From Candidatus Enterovibrio escicola (GTDB lineage Bacteria > Pseudomonadota > Gammaproteobacteria > Enterobacterales > Vibrionaceae): 64,000 nt of DNA. Position 1 is the first letter of the stretch. Each line of letters begins with the position of its first letter. This document shows positions 40,452 to 50,437 of this stretch, piece by piece. Position numbers and translations under genes: made by a program. A model generated the notes under the pieces. It was not told the DNA's origin, made no database searches, and was given only the letters and a program-made list of their open reading frames with translations. Location: the NCBI RefSeq assembly GCF_002464935.1, contig NZ_NBYY01000031.1:1-64000 (forward strand). The letters run 5' to 3'.

Positions 40452-41329
40452 AATCCACCTGAACTGCGCATAAGAAATGAACTAAATGCCCACGTCGCAA
40501 TCTGATCGTTTGAAAAAAACTATTGCCTGCATAAGGACTTGGGCATGCATGACTTAGACGCTGTTTTCGTCGATGTCGACGACTTCTGCCAGACTTTCCT
40601 CCCTGTATGGAAAAAAGACCTCATTTCTTCCGGTGTCAAACAACAAAACAAGCCTTCTTGCCTCTCAGCTAGCGAAGTAATGCTGATAATGATAGCTTTC
40701 CATCAATCGAGATTTAAAAACCTATTATATCCACTTTGTTTACCACTACCTCTCTCACCGTCAGGATTCCCTTTGTTAATTCGTCCAAGCTACAGGTTTA
40801 TAACAACCTACGCATTCTCAGACATCAGGTTTTTAAAGGTACCAAGAAGCGAGAAAAAGGAATGATGGGGTGGTTCTACGGCTTCAAATTACACCTCATT
40901 ATCAATGACCAAGGTGGCATTATCTCAGTCAAAGTGATGACGACTAACGTGGATGATAGAATCCTGTGGCGGAAATGGCTGACGATATTTGGAGGTATTT
41001 ATACGGAGACAAAGGTTATATCTCTGGTACATTGGAGCGGGAACTTGCAGACAAGGGAATGATACTGGTAACTAGTGTAAAAAAGAAACATGAAATCCAA
41101 AGTGATGAAACTTTGGAACCGCCTGATGCTCCGACAACGATTTATTATTAAAACCATTTTTGACCAACTAAAAGACATATTCTAAATCAAGCATTCTTGG
41201 CACCATAATTGTATCAGCTTTATGGTCAACTTACTGGCGGGGTTCATTGCGTATTTATTTTAACCAAAGAAGCTAAGCATCAAGATAACTCGGTTTGATA
41301 AGCAAGTGCTTATGCAGATCTGAGGTTAA
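40452..41329 (+). mobile_element. IS982-family element, copy G, internally deleted
   Basis: Left end CCACCTGAACTGCGCATAAG, right end CTTATGCAGATCTGAGGTTA at 41329. The start MHDLDAVFVDVDDFCQTFLP is good, but about 90 bp are missing after PLCLPLPLS, and frames shift near 40860, 40970 and 41080. Confidence 0.85.
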
Positions 41330-41379
41330 ATCACATTTCATACGTTCTAAAACCAAGAAACTAAGATTGATGAGAAGAT

Positions 41380-41614
41380 ACAATAATCTTCATAACTTGA
41401 TTGATTACAAGGAGAGAGATTTTATCTCTTCTTTTGAAACCTAAAATTTAATATTTGTCCTGAGCAGGAAGGCAAAACTAATAGAAATAGTCTATATCGG
41501 TAAAAATAGCGTCTAAATTATTAATGCTAAAGTACCTTTATGACTTATTTTTAATCCAAACTATCAAAGCGTGAATTGGGCATTTAGTCCATTTTTTATG
41601 CACAACTCAGGTTG
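41380..41614 (-). pseudogene. Divergent IS982-type 5' fragment
   Basis: The minus strand from AACCTGAGTTGTGCATAAA (41612) reads NNLDAIFTDIDYFY-like and then a diverged N-terminal transposase with many changes. It is more diverged than copies A-K, so probably an older relic or a sister IS982 type. The 3' part is absent. Confidence 0.6.
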
Positions 41615-41867
41615 AATACATAACAAAATATCCTACCGTTATTTTTAAAGAAATGGCATTACCAACTTTTTTGGAAAATATCACACTTCCGACTTGGATT
41701 CAGGCCTATTCGAGCAGCTCAAAGCCACAAGTCCATGTTGAATCACCCACAACGGTGATGTTACGAACAATAAAAGTGCTTGGTATGGTTTTTAGTTGAA
41801 TCAGAGATTCAACTAAAAAGTTGACCCGTAACGGTATACTAATAAGATTATATTTTAAATAAAAATA
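41615..41867. other. Gap with a short unexplained open stretch
   Basis: A plus-strand stretch of about 50 codons (41640-41790) reads FKEMALPTFLENITLPTWIQ and PTTVMLRTIKVLGMVFS. It has no start I trust and no family I recognise; it may be a gene remnant. GTTGAATCAGAGATTCAAC near 41795 is an inverted repeat (GTTGAATC/GATTCAAC). Confidence 0.3.
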
Positions 41868-42383
41868 TTATACTTGAGTTTGCCGTTCTTGAAATCTCTT
41901 TGCAAATGTTAACAGATTATGAGAATTCACTGGATCTAGTTCAGTTGTATTGATTACCCCAGCGTCAAGCTTTCTTCGTTGATGACCGCAAAGATTATAA
42001 TACACATCTTCACCTAAGTTATGCGTCCTAAATGCAGGAAAGTACAGAGCTACCGGCGTTATACAATGATTTAGCCTCGTACTAGTAATTCCTGATTGAT
42101 GAAAAGCATCTGCTTGTTTGCTACATAAGTCATAATCTCTTTCTTTTGCGGTAAGAAAAACAGGTTCCGGTATATTAAATTGCTTTCGCAGATTTACGTC
42201 TGAAATGTTTTCTAGATATGCTGGTACGATTTGGGTCGTTTCTACGGCATCGTTTGAAAGTAACGCGAGCATCAGCGCAAAATCAGACCGACGACCCTGC
42301 GTAACCGCGAGGTTTAAATCTCCTCCAAGTTGTGTATCAGAAATTAAATGGGTCTTATTTAGAGTATGAGTGTGAATTTGCAT
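41868..42383 (-). CDS. Conserved-looking hypothetical protein, 171 aa
   Basis: An intact 171-codon frame starting MQIHTHTLNKTHLISDTQLG and ending FAKRFQERQTQV. No signal peptide, membrane segment or catalytic motif that I can identify. Features seen: His-rich N terminus, GRRSDFALMLALLSNDAVE near 31-49, and a pair of Cys residues (Cys 87 in YDLCSKQAD and Cys 102 in LNHCITP). Its uninterrupted frame amid decaying DNA suggests it is under selection. I think similar proteins exist in Vibrio, but cannot give a function. It is flanked by an IS982 relic and an IS5 relic. Confidence 0.65.
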   Translation of the reverse strand: MQIHTHTLNKTHLISDTQLGGDLNLAVTQGRRSDFALMLALLSNDAVETTQIVPAYLENISDVNLRKQFNIPEPVFLTAKERDYDLCSKQADAFHQSGITSTRLNHCITPVALYFPAFRTHNLGEDVYYNLCGHQRRKLDAGVINTTELDPVNSHNLLTFAKRFQERQTQV

Positions 42384-42687
42384 ATTTATCTGCTATATGC
42401 TTAGTTAGTTCTTGTGTATCGACATAAATCATATCTGCTTTAGGTATCTTTTATATTTTTCTTCTTACTTACTAGTAAAACATTATTTCTCAGTCATTTT
42501 CCTGATAAGCATCACTTCCTTTATGTCTACAAGGAATGTGACTTTCCCGTAAAATGTGAGTATTTTAAATACTCATACAACATCACGAATGCTAATTCGT
42601 AGCCATAGGGAAGACTTGTGGATACAGGGAAAGATCACGAACATTTTTTAATCGATAAATGATCAGTTTGACAATGAGAACTAGTAT
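42384..42687. other. Gene-free stretch
   Basis: About 300 bp, AT-rich, containing the upstream region of the 171-aa gene. No IS or RNA match seen. GTGAGTATTTTAAATACTCA near 42557 is a short perfect inverted repeat (GAGTATTT/AAATACTC). Confidence 0.4.
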
Positions 42688-43075
42688 TGATTGATTTAAT
42701 CAGGCCTATAACGCACTGATCTCAATCTCTTTTACAGTCTTAATTTGTCTTATGGTGAACAGGCATACTGAGTCTTATAACTTTGTTCATCGCTTTCACT
42801 TTTGCTAGTGCTCCACTAACTTGATGATTGTAATTACGAAGAGTGAGTTTAGAGCTGAGAAACTCTTTATAACTAAACATTTCTGTCTCTGCTAAGGAGC
42901 ATTTATGATAACCCCTGTCCTTTTTAAAGTCTTTACAGCTTCATTTCTAGAATGCCCTTCTTCCAAGTATCCCGTGTTGCTTCGAGGTGGAATAGTGGTA
43001 TTATTCCTTTGTGATTCAGTACAGGGTAACATGCTCTTGTGTCATAAGCTCCATCAGGAGCTATGGTCAAACAAA
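42688..43075 (-). mobile_element. IS5-family 3' fragment
   Basis: From GATTTAATCAGGCCTATAAC at the terminal repeat through TAATTACGAAGAGTGAGTTT, so uninterrupted at the site where IS982 sits in other copies, to about CATCAGGAGCTATGGTC. The 5' half is missing. Confidence 0.8.
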
Positions 43076-43515
43076 ACCCTTTCCATCATACCAAGACTTA
43101 CACGAAGGATTGGTATAATTATTACCTTCCTACTTTTAATCTTATCCACTTCAATCAAATCCTTCCAACCTTAAATTATCAATTTTTCTATTTAAAAATT
43201 AGAGGCTGCTTCATAGATCAGTAGGTTACCAACTCTAGTCACCAACTCTCTGAAACATTTGATGCTAATATTACACTCTCGTATAAGACTTATTTTGTGT
43301 TTTACACAGCTGATGTATAACTTTAACGAAATTCATGACAGACTCCTGCAGAAATAAACTCACCGCATTTTACACAAGGAAATTCTATCAAATATAAAAC
43401 GGTAAACTGCTTGTACTTTCTACCATAAAAACATTGCACAACTATTTTCCTCTTACAATATGGCTGTGAAAATGTCCAATTTTATTTCTTGTTCAGAACT
43501 TGGTAAGGATCACCT
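43076..43515. other. Upstream region of purM
   Basis: About 440 bp without a gene; presumably contains the purM promoter. I looked for a PurR operator (ACGCAAACGTTTTCGT type) and found no convincing match. Confidence 0.4.
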
Positions 43516-44559
43516 GTGATCGGTAATAAATATTCTCTTAGCTATAAAGATGCCGGTGTTGATATTGAAGCAGGAAATACTCTAGTTAAACGAATAAAAA
43601 GTGTTGTAAAACGAACTCTTCGTCCTGAAGTAATGGGTAGTATCGGTGGTTTTAGTGGGCTGTGTGAATTACCCACCAAATATAAACATCCTGTACTTGT
43701 GTCAAGTACAGATGGTGTAGGGACAAAGCTATACTTGGCAATAGACCTGAAAAAGCACGATACCATCGGTATTGATTTGGTTGCGATGTGTGTGAATGAT
43801 TTGATCGTACAAGGTGCAGAACCCCTGTTTTTCCTCGATTACTACGCGACTGGGAAACTAAATGTGGATACTGCCGCAGCGGTGGTCAACAGTATTGGTG
43901 AAGGTTGCTTACTGTCAGGTTGTTCACTGATTGGGGGTGAAACTGCAGAGATGCCTAGTATGTTTGAAGGAGGATACTACGATATTGCAGGGTTCTGCGT
44001 GGGTGTTGTGGAAAAAGAAGACATCATTGATGGCACAAAAGTCAGTGTTGGTAATGCGCTTGTCGCCATCGCTTCATCAGGACCTCATTCAAATGGTTAC
44101 AGCCTAATCCGTAAAATCATCGATGTGGTTAATGCTGATGTTGCAATGGAACTTGACGGTATATCCTTGGCTGATCACCTTCTTGAACCGACCCGTATTT
44201 ACGTTAAACCGATGCTTAAAATGTTAGAAAGCTGTGATGTATATGCTATTTCTCATATCACAGGTGGTGGTTTCTTGGAAAACATCCCACGTGTATTACC
44301 GGAAGGTATGAAAGCAGTTGTCGACAGTATGAGCTGGGAATGGCCTGTCATTTTCAAATGGCTGCAAGAAAAGGGTAACATCACTCAACACGAAATGTAC
44401 CGTACCTTTAACTGTGGTGTCGGTTTGGTTATTGCATTGCCTGCAGAGCAAGCTCAACCCGCGATCGATATTCTAAATCAAGAAGGCGAGAACGCTTGGT
44501 TATTAGGTTACATCGAAAATGCAGCCATCGACGGAGAGCAAATTGAAATCAAGGAGTGA
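43516..44559 (+). CDS. purM: Phosphoribosylformylglycinamidine cyclo-ligase (AIR synthetase)
   Basis: Fifth step of purine synthesis, FGAM to AIR with ATP; 347 aa (E. coli 345). Starts with GTG preceded by AAGGA at a good distance; [20 protein letters not shown] matches the PurM N terminus. Key segments: [13 protein letters not shown] near 40, [17 protein letters not shown] near 57, [20 protein letters not shown] near 85, [14 protein letters not shown] near 130, [14 protein letters not shown] near 185 and [15 protein letters not shown] near 245. The stop lies 2 nt before the purN ATG, so the two form one operon. Intact. Confidence 0.98.
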   Translation: MIGNKYSLSYKDAGVDIEAGNTLVKRIKSVVKRTLRPEVMGSIGGFSGLCELPTKYKHPVLVSSTDGVGTKLYLAIDLKKHDTIGIDLVAMCVNDLIVQGAEPLFFLDYYATGKLNVDTAAAVVNSIGEGCLLSGCSLIGGETAEMPSMFEGGYYDIAGFCVGVVEKEDIIDGTKVSVGNALVAIASSGPHSNGYSLIRKIIDVVNADVAMELDGISLADHLLEPTRIYVKPMLKMLESCDVYAISHITGGGFLENIPRVLPEGMKAVVDSMSWEWPVIFKWLQEKGNITQHEMYRTFNCGVGLVIALPAEQAQPAIDILNQEGENAWLLGYIENAAIDGEQIEIKE

Positions 44560-44561
44560 TC

Positions 44562-45197
44562 ATGAAAAATATAGTGGTGCTGATTTCAGGAAATGGGTCT
44601 AATCTACAAGCTATCATCGATCGATGTCATCGACAGAACGGCATCAATATTGTTGCAGTCATCACCAATAAGGATAAGGTCTATGGCCTTATTCGTGCAA
44701 AAAAGGTCGGAATTGATACAGTTGTGGTGCCCTGCACTGTCACTACAAATCGAAGCACGTACGACGCTAGATTGATGACAATCATTGATAGCTATCAGCC
44801 AGACCTTGTTGTCCTCGCAGGATTCATGCGAATTTTAACACCACAATTTGTCCAGCATTACTACAGTAAGATGCTCAATATTCACCCCTCCTTGTTACCA
44901 AAACACTCAGGATTAAACACTCATCAACGCGCCATTGATGCCAGAGATGGGGTACACGGAGCGTCCGTGCACTTCGTTACCAAGGAGTTAGATAGTGGCC
45001 CTGTTATTCTTCAAGCCTGTGTTCCCATTTTTAAAGAGGATGATATGTACAGCGTTTTTAACCGTGTACAAGAACAAGAACATTGTATTTATCCACTTAC
45101 TGTTGAATGGTTCTGTCAGGGGCGTTTAAAAATGGAAGAAGGAAAAGCGATCCTAGACGGCCAAACGCTTGGGACTTCAGGCTATAATATGGGTTAA
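44562..45197 (+). CDS. purN: Phosphoribosylglycinamide formyltransferase
   Basis: Third purine step: transfers formyl from 10-formyl-THF to GAR; about 211 aa (E. coli 212). I prefer ATG 44562 (AAGGAGTGATC just before it) over a GTG two codons upstream. Substrate-binding start KNIVVLISGNGSNLQAIIDR; catalytic Asn-His-Asp set in NIHPSLLPKHSGLN (Asn and His near 106-108) and FVTKELDSGPVI (Asp near 144). QEQEHCIYPLTVEWF is the usual C-terminal block. Downstream of purM by 2 nt. It depends on FolD for its cofactor. Intact. Confidence 0.97.
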   Translation: MKNIVVLISGNGSNLQAIIDRCHRQNGINIVAVITNKDKVYGLIRAKKVGIDTVVVPCTVTTNRSTYDARLMTIIDSYQPDLVVLAGFMRILTPQFVQHYYSKMLNIHPSLLPKHSGLNTHQRAIDARDGVHGASVHFVTKELDSGPVILQACVPIFKEDDMYSVFNRVQEQEHCIYPLTVEWFCQGRLKMEEGKAILDGQTLGTSGYNMG

Positions 45198-45278
45198 TTT
45201 CCCAATACTCAGCTGACAAGAGACAAGCCACTTCATTTATCAATCTTATTCATTGATAAATAAAGCTTTATACCAATT

Positions 45279-46058
45279 TCAATTGGAATTGCAGGTAAGC
45301 ATTTCACCAAGATGAAAGACACAGTATTCACCTGGCTGCATTTTGCTCCATGTTTCATTATGGGTCAGGGGGTGGGTGGCGATCACCGTCACTACATCAT
45401 TGGGTGTTGTTTCTTTTTGAAAATCAACCGTTACATCCTCATCAATTAAGCTAGCATGGCCAAACGGCGCACGTCGCGTGATCCAATGAAGATTGCTTGT
45501 ACAATATGCCATGACATAATCACCATCGCTAAACAGCATATTAAACACACCTAGACTACGCAGTCTGTCACAACACCTAGCAATAAAACGGAATACTTCT
45601 GTCATATTCTCTTGCTTTTCAGCATAGTTCTGTTCGATTTCATGCAACAACCAACAAAACACATTTTCACTATCTGTTTCTCCGACAGGTTTAAAGTGCC
45701 CAGAAGATAAATTTTCATAACCTGATAGCTGACCGTTATGTGCATAGGTCCAATAACGTCCCCAAATTTCGCGTGTAAACGGATGGGTATTTTCCAAACT
45801 GATCCCTCCACGATTAGCTTGGCGAACATGGCTAATAACCGAACGGCTTTTAATCGGGTAATGTTGAACCAATTCAGCAATCTTTGATTTATAGCTAGGA
45901 TCCGGATCTTTAAATGTTCGAAATCCCTTTCCCTCATAAAACGCAATGCCCCATCCATCTCGATGAGGGCCGGTGTTTCCCCCTCGCTGGATCAAACCAG
46001 TAAAACTAAAACAAATATCGGTCGGTACATTGGCACTCATACCAAGAAGTTCACACAT
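45279..46058 (-). CDS. yafJ: Class II glutamine amidotransferase YafJ
   Basis: Ntn-hydrolase-fold amidotransferase of 259 aa (E. coli YafJ 255). The nucleophile Cys 2 follows the initiator Met ([15 protein letters not shown]). Further motifs are [15 protein letters not shown] near 38-52, [19 protein letters not shown] near 75-93 and [13 protein letters not shown] near 104-116. Its acceptor substrate is unknown. Its start overlaps the gmhA stop by 8 bp, so the two are co-translated; this pairing is conserved in E. coli and Vibrio. Intact. Confidence 0.93.
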   Translation of the reverse strand: MCELLGMSANVPTDICFSFTGLIQRGGNTGPHRDGWGIAFYEGKGFRTFKDPDPSYKSKIAELVQHYPIKSRSVISHVRQANRGGISLENTHPFTREIWGRYWTYAHNGQLSGYENLSSGHFKPVGETDSENVFCWLLHEIEQNYAEKQENMTEVFRFIARCCDRLRSLGVFNMLFSDGDYVMAYCTSNLHWITRRAPFGHASLIDEDVTVDFQKETTPNDVVTVIATHPLTHNETWSKMQPGEYCVFHLGEMLTCNSN

Positions 46059-46665
46059 AACTTGTCACGCTTTCCTTAGAGAATGCCTGATTTAGCATTT
46101 CTTTTTCGACTAGTTGGATCAAGATGTGAATAATTTTAATATGTACTTCCTGAATACGATCGGCGTAACCAAAATGTGGTACGCAAATTTCAATATCTGC
46201 TAGACCTGCTATTTTACCACCATCCTTACCTGTTAGAATAATAGATTCCATGCCTTTGGCTTTTGCTGCTTCAATCGCTCTCAAAATATTAACCGAATTA
46301 CCTGATGTCGACAGACCTAACAGTACATCGCCTTTTATACCCACGGCTTCAAGGTAACGAGAAAATATAAATTCATAGCCAAAATCATTGCTCACACAAG
46401 AGATGTAGCTTGAATCAGAAATGGCAATCGCTGGATAACCAGGGCGATTTTCGCGATATCGTCCAGTCAATTCTTCAGCAAAGTGCATCGCATCACAGTG
46501 AGAACCACCGTTGCCACATGACAGCACCTTACCACCTGAATTGAAGGTATTTACCAACAGCATCGCCGCTGCTTCAATATCTGTGATGTTCTTATCGTCC
46601 TTAATAAACCTATCCAGTACATACACTGCTTCGTTTAGCTCTGAGCGAATGAGATCTTGGTACAT
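46051..46665 (-). CDS. gmhA: Sedoheptulose 7-phosphate isomerase
   Basis: First step of ADP-heptose synthesis for the LPS inner core; SIS-domain protein of 204 aa (E. coli 192, so about 12 residues longer at the C terminus). Sequence starts [20 protein letters not shown]; the active-site segment is [20 protein letters not shown] near 50-69, followed by [31 protein letters not shown] near 119 and [20 protein letters not shown] near 165. Overlaps yafJ by 8 bp. In E. coli and Vibrio fadE lies next to this gene; here it is absent and IS remnants take its place. Confidence 0.97.
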   Translation of the reverse strand: MYQDLIRSELNEAVYVLDRFIKDDKNITDIEAAAMLLVNTFNSGGKVLSCGNGGSHCDAMHFAEELTGRYRENRPGYPAIAISDSSYISCVSNDFGYEFIFSRYLEAVGIKGDVLLGLSTSGNSVNILRAIEAAKAKGMESIILTGKDGGKIAGLADIEICVPHFGYADRIQEVHIKIIHILIQLVEKEMLNQAFSKESVTSYV

Positions 46666-47076
46666 GGTAACCCTCTATTTATCGTTGAAGGGCGTATACA
46701 AGCCGACAAAACAACTATTCAAGTAGTATACTACTATTAAACTGTAGATTATCGATATATACTGGCTACTTACCACTTAGCTGGTAAGTTAAGTAAAAGT
46801 AACTGGATAAAACACATTTCAGCCTAGTTTCTTGATTTACGCTATATAGCGTAAATCTTTAATATGACGGATCCTAATTTTATATTTCATTAATAATCCA
46901 CTTATAATTATGTAATAAGACCTCGTATCAATTCAAGACAAATTGATGGAAAAGAAAACCAAACATGGAAACAAATCTGTACTTAGATTACGTATATATA
47001 CCCAATCAACTTACAAATTCAGGTTTGAATACCTCATTTTGATGTTAAAACGCGGAGCTTATTTCATTGGGCTAAT
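46666..47076. other. Gene-free stretch upstream of gmhA
   Basis: About 410 bp. Contains the gmhA promoter region. A near-perfect inverted repeat GATTTACGCTATATAGCGTAAATC lies near 46834-46857 (stem GATTTACGCTAT/ATAGCGTAAATC), which could be an operator or terminator without a long T-run. No fadE coding sequence recognised. Confidence 0.5.
46834..46857. repeat. 24-bp perfect palindrome upstream of gmhA
   Basis: GATTTACGCTAT is followed directly by its reverse complement ATAGCGTAAATC. The position, about 170 bp upstream of the gmhA start, and the perfect dyad without a spacer suit a protein-binding site, or a terminator (TTTAAT follows). Function unknown. Confidence 0.7.
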
Positions 47077-48036
47077 TCAAGATCAGATCTGCATACGCGC
47101 TTGCTTATCAAGCCGAATCATCTTGATGCTCAGTTTCTTTGATTGAAATGAATACGCGATAAGCCCCACCAGCAAGTTGACCATAAAGCTGATACAACTA
47201 CGGTGCCGAGAATGCTCGATTTAGGATATATTTTTTAGTTAGTCAAAAACGGTTTTAATAATAAATCGTCTCCGACGCATCAGGCGGTTCCAAAGTTTCA
47301 TCACTTTAGGTTTCTTTTTCACACCAGTTATCAGTGTCACTCCCTTGTCTGCAAGTTCCCGCTCCAATGGACTATTGATATAACCTTTATCTCCGTATAA
47401 ATACCTCCGAATATCGTCAGCTATTTCCGCCACAGGCTTTCTATCATCCACGTTATTCGTCGTCACTTTGACTGAGATAATACCACCTTGGTCATGGATA
47501 ATAATGTGTAATTTGAAACCGTAGAACCACCCCATAGTTCCTTTTCCTCGCTTCTCAGTACCTTTAAAAACCTGATATCTGAGAATGAACAGGTGTGAAA
47601 AACCTGTAGCTTAGACGAATCAACAAAGGCAATCTTTGACGATGAGTGAGGTAAGAGCAAAGCGAAACCAAAATACCTTGCATGAGCTTGAGCATCCTCG
47701 TGTAGCTAACTAATTCAGGAAATTTGTTGATGAGGTAGTGACAAATAAAGTGGATGTAATAGGTTTTAAAATCTCGATACCCCGATTGATGGAAAGCTAT
47801 CACTATCGTCATCACTTCGCTAACTAAGAGGCGAGAAGGTTTGTTTCTTTGTTTGACACCGGAAGGCATTAGGTATGTTTCCCATGAAGGGAAGAACGTC
47901 TGGCAAAAGTCATCAACATCGACGAAAATAGCGTATAAGTTCTTCCTCCTCAACTCCTTATGCAGTTAATAGTTTTTTCAAACGATCAGATCGCAACTTT
48001 AGTATTTAGTTCATTTCTTATACGCAGCTCAGGTTA
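47077..48036 (-). mobile_element. IS982-family element, copy H, broken
   Basis: Left end AACCTGAGCTGCGTATAAG at 48036, right end near 47077 (GATCAGATCTGCATACGCGC). Transposase in pieces: 47953-47564 (NLYAIFVDVDDFCQTFFPSW; SRLLVSEVMTIVIAFHQSGY), a short deletion at THRQ, then 47535-47239 (MGWFYGFKLHIIIHDQGGII; RRRFIIKTVFD). The start codon region is damaged (MRRKNLY in place of MHNLD). Confidence 0.85.
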
Positions 48037-48049
48037 CTTAGATGAAAGT

Positions 48050-48440
48050 AAATCTGCCAAGAATATACCTCGAACGTATGATCACTCTAAAAAAGGAAGT
48101 CCATGCTATGGAGTTCAGGATGGGCACTAGAAAGGAAAAGTCAACACCATTTGTACTATCATCAATCATATTTTTCTAACGTTTCGCTTAGTAATTGGAA
48201 GTCTCGATGCGGAGGCATTTCATGCATGGATCAAACAAGATTTACTTCCGAAAGTTCCAGATTAAGCTGTGATTGTTATGGATAATGCGAGTACTCATAA
48301 GAGTAGCGACACACTGAAAGCAATTAAATCTCGTGGTTGTACTTTAGAGTGGTTTCCTCCTTAACAGTCCCGATATTAACCAAATAGAACATAAATGGGC
48401 AAAAATGAAGTCTAAGTAAGAAGAAAAGAGCGCTGTTCCA
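48050..48440 (+). pseudogene. IS630-family transposase remnant
   Basis: Reads GSLDAEAFHAWIKQDLLPKV, then AVIVMDNASTHKSSDTLKAI with SRGCTLEWFPP and SPDINQIEHKWAKMKS: the DDE part of IS630/Tc1-type transposases (DNAS-H, PPYSPDLNPIE). A TAA interrupts PD-AVIV and a shift follows FPP. The N-terminal half is missing. Confidence 0.75.
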
Positions 48441-48856
48441 TTGACAAGCAGTTTTATAAGTATGTGGATTATACCTATTTATTGTGATCTAGCTATAGAG
48501 TTAATATTTTAAACGTTATCTGAGGAATTCTGTTTGAAATACACAAGAGCACAAAACGTCCTGTAAATCGCGCTATGCACGATTCTGAGATACTTAAGGA
48601 TTTTTTGGGGTCAAAAAACCTGAGTTTTATTAGAAATACACGCTACATCGTAGCCTAAGCGCCTTAATGGTCATTTTAAAAGGACTAGATGCTAACTATT
48701 AGTTATGGAGGCTAAATTTCTGAAGAAATTTAATAATTTTACCGTAAACAATCACCCGACAGACAGGTGAGAATTCACTATGATTTATTGCATCACTCCT
48801 TGGATAGATAACGCTGACGTCTGGGGTTCTTATAACAACATGTAATATAGTCATAA
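48441..48856. other. Gene-free stretch
   Basis: About 415 bp with no recognisable gene. This is the interval, with the flanking IS copies, where fadE would be expected from gene order in relatives. Confidence 0.4.
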
Positions 48857-48912
48857 GGACATGCCTTAAGCCCCACCACATATAGTTTCTAGGAGGGAAT
48901 TTCTAGGTGAAA
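48857..48912 (-). repeat. 56-bp hairpin repeat, copy 4
   Basis: GGACATGCCTTAAGCCCC to TTTCTAGGTGAAA, followed by GAAC and an IS5 tail. No IS91-like coding sequence next to it. Confidence 0.75.
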
Positions 48913-49019
48913 GAACAAAGTTATAAAATTCGGTATACCTGTTATCCAGCAGACAAATTAAGACTGTAAAAAAGATTAGGATCAGTGCGTTATAGGCCTA
49001 ATTTAATTAACAACACCCG
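48913..49019 (+). mobile_element. IS5-family 3' tail fragment
   Basis: GAACAAAGTTATAAAATTC to TAATTTAATTAACAACACCC, the terminal ~107 bp of the IS5-type element starting at the GAAC next to the hairpin repeat. Confidence 0.8.
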
Positions 49020-49144
49020 CATCGCAGGTACATTAAACTGCGAATTATACCGTGTAAACAACATTAAATAAATGAAAAGAGAAGAAGCACATATTCCTCA
49101 TTTGTACCTATCTTGTTTCCTACACCTGCTGATTTATCAGCAAA

Positions 49145-50437
49145 TTATTCTTGAGGAGGTTTATCCAGTTTGTCTTCCCTTGGATTAAACAATTTCCTCG
49201 CTTGAATTTTACGAATAATGAGCCAAGTTAAAATAGCCAACACCAGAAGCAATATATTGCCAACGATGATAGTAATCAGTGCGATCTTACTTTCTTCCTC
49301 GCGTTCCAATATATGCCGTTTCTTACTTTCAATATGCAGCCATCCGCCTTCGCTAACTTCACGCTCGATTTTCGCCTGCTCAATAGAGGCATAATCCACC
49401 ACAGTGAAAGTTTGTTCTGGCAATTCAAATACCAAGGATCTCTCTGAGATCTTATCAGTAGCATAAAGCCAAGCATGCCACTTATGCCTGCCTGGCTCAT
49501 TAGAATCATCAATATTGAAAGTTAGTCTTGTATATTCACCCGAAGCTTGTCCCTGATAAACCGATAATTTTCCATTACTATCTGTAAACTCGGCGTGTAC
49601 AGCGATGGTTCCTGGTTCAATACTCGCTGTGTCTGATTCAACAAAAAAATGGTGTGGCAATTCTTTTTTACGGCTTTGTTTGAACATAGCTATTAATGGT
49701 GGAGGATACACTAACACTTCCTGCTCAAGTGTTCGAAAAAACACGCCGTTTCCTGAAGTAACTCTAGTTCGGTATTTACCTGGCATCACATTAACAGGCA
49801 ATTCCACAGTGAATACACCATCACCAGCATATTCATCTAAACCAGAACCATCATCAATAAACCGTCCTAATATTCTTGTTTTTGGTTGTTGATCTACGGG
49901 AATCCCTTCAATGCTTTCAATGAATTCAGTAAATGTGACTGCAAGTTCAACACTATCGAGAAATTCACGAAGGTTCAGTGGATTACCATCCTGCATCAAA
50001 CGTGCCGTAAATTTAACTTTTTCTCCTTGATACAACCGATCAGGAAAAATATCGACATTCATGCTCAGGTTTGAAAGGATACGAATTTTATTATCAGGAG
50101 TTACTTTACCAATAGCTTGCCAAGGACCTGGCATTGGGTTTAAGACAGATATGATATCCATATCATACTCTTGATGCCAAGAGACTGTATATGGATGACG
50201 CCACGCATACAATTTCAAACCGTCAGGCTGAATGAGAATAACTGATTTACTATGTTTCTCGCGATAAATGAGAAAGGTAACTTGTGTGATGGTAGCATCG
50301 ATACGAAATCGGTTATTTAGTAAGCGAATATCACGATCTGATGTTTGTTCTGCCATGGCATTGAATATTATCAATAATACAAGCAGTAACCCAACCAAGT
50401 CTCCTCTCATAAACTCTTCTATTACCTCCATAAACAT
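49145..50437 (-). CDS. TIGR03503-family membrane-anchored protein
   Basis: About 430 aa; function unknown. The N-terminal signal/anchor is LVGLLLVLLIIFNAMAEQ. If translation starts at the internal MRGDLVG (50410) it becomes a clean signal peptide, whereas the longer start overlaps dnaQ by 16 bp. The middle is beta-rich with PGPWQAIGKVTPDNKIRILS near 100 and GSGLDEYAGDGVFTVELPVN near 195, similar to extracellular beta-sandwich domains. A C-terminal membrane helix (about 385-410, ITIIVGNILLLVLAILTWLI) is followed by a basic tail RKIQARK. In Vibrio a protein of this family sits beside dnaQ, as here. Intact. Confidence 0.8.
   Translation of the reverse strand: MFMEVIEEFMRGDLVGLLLVLLIIFNAMAEQTSDRDIRLLNNRFRIDATITQVTFLIYREKHSKSVILIQPDGLKLYAWRHPYTVSWHQEYDMDIISVLNPMPGPWQAIGKVTPDNKIRILSNLSMNVDIFPDRLYQGEKVKFTARLMQDGNPLNLREFLDSVELAVTFTEFIESIEGIPVDQQPKTRILGRFIDDGSGLDEYAGDGVFTVELPVNVMPGKYRTRVTSGNGVFFRTLEQEVLVYPPPLIAMFKQSRKKELPHHFFVESDTASIEPGTIAVHAEFTDSNGKLSVYQGQASGEYTRLTFNIDDSNEPGRHKWHAWLYATDKISERSLVFELPEQTFTVVDYASIEQAKIEREVSEGGWLHIESKKRHILEREEESKIALITIIVGNILLLVLAILTWLIIRKIQARKLFNPREDKLDKPPQE

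Noticed and set aside
43076-43515. PurR operator upstream of purM
   Set aside because: Scanned for an ACGCAAACGTTTTCGT-like dyad; no adequate match.
44556-44561. GTG as the purN start
   Set aside because: It overlaps the purM stop and lies inside the AAGGAG ribosome site that serves the ATG at 44562.
48699-48881. 60-codon minus-strand frame beginning MWWGLRHVLM
   Set aside because: Its first codons come from the 56-bp hairpin repeat; no support as a gene.
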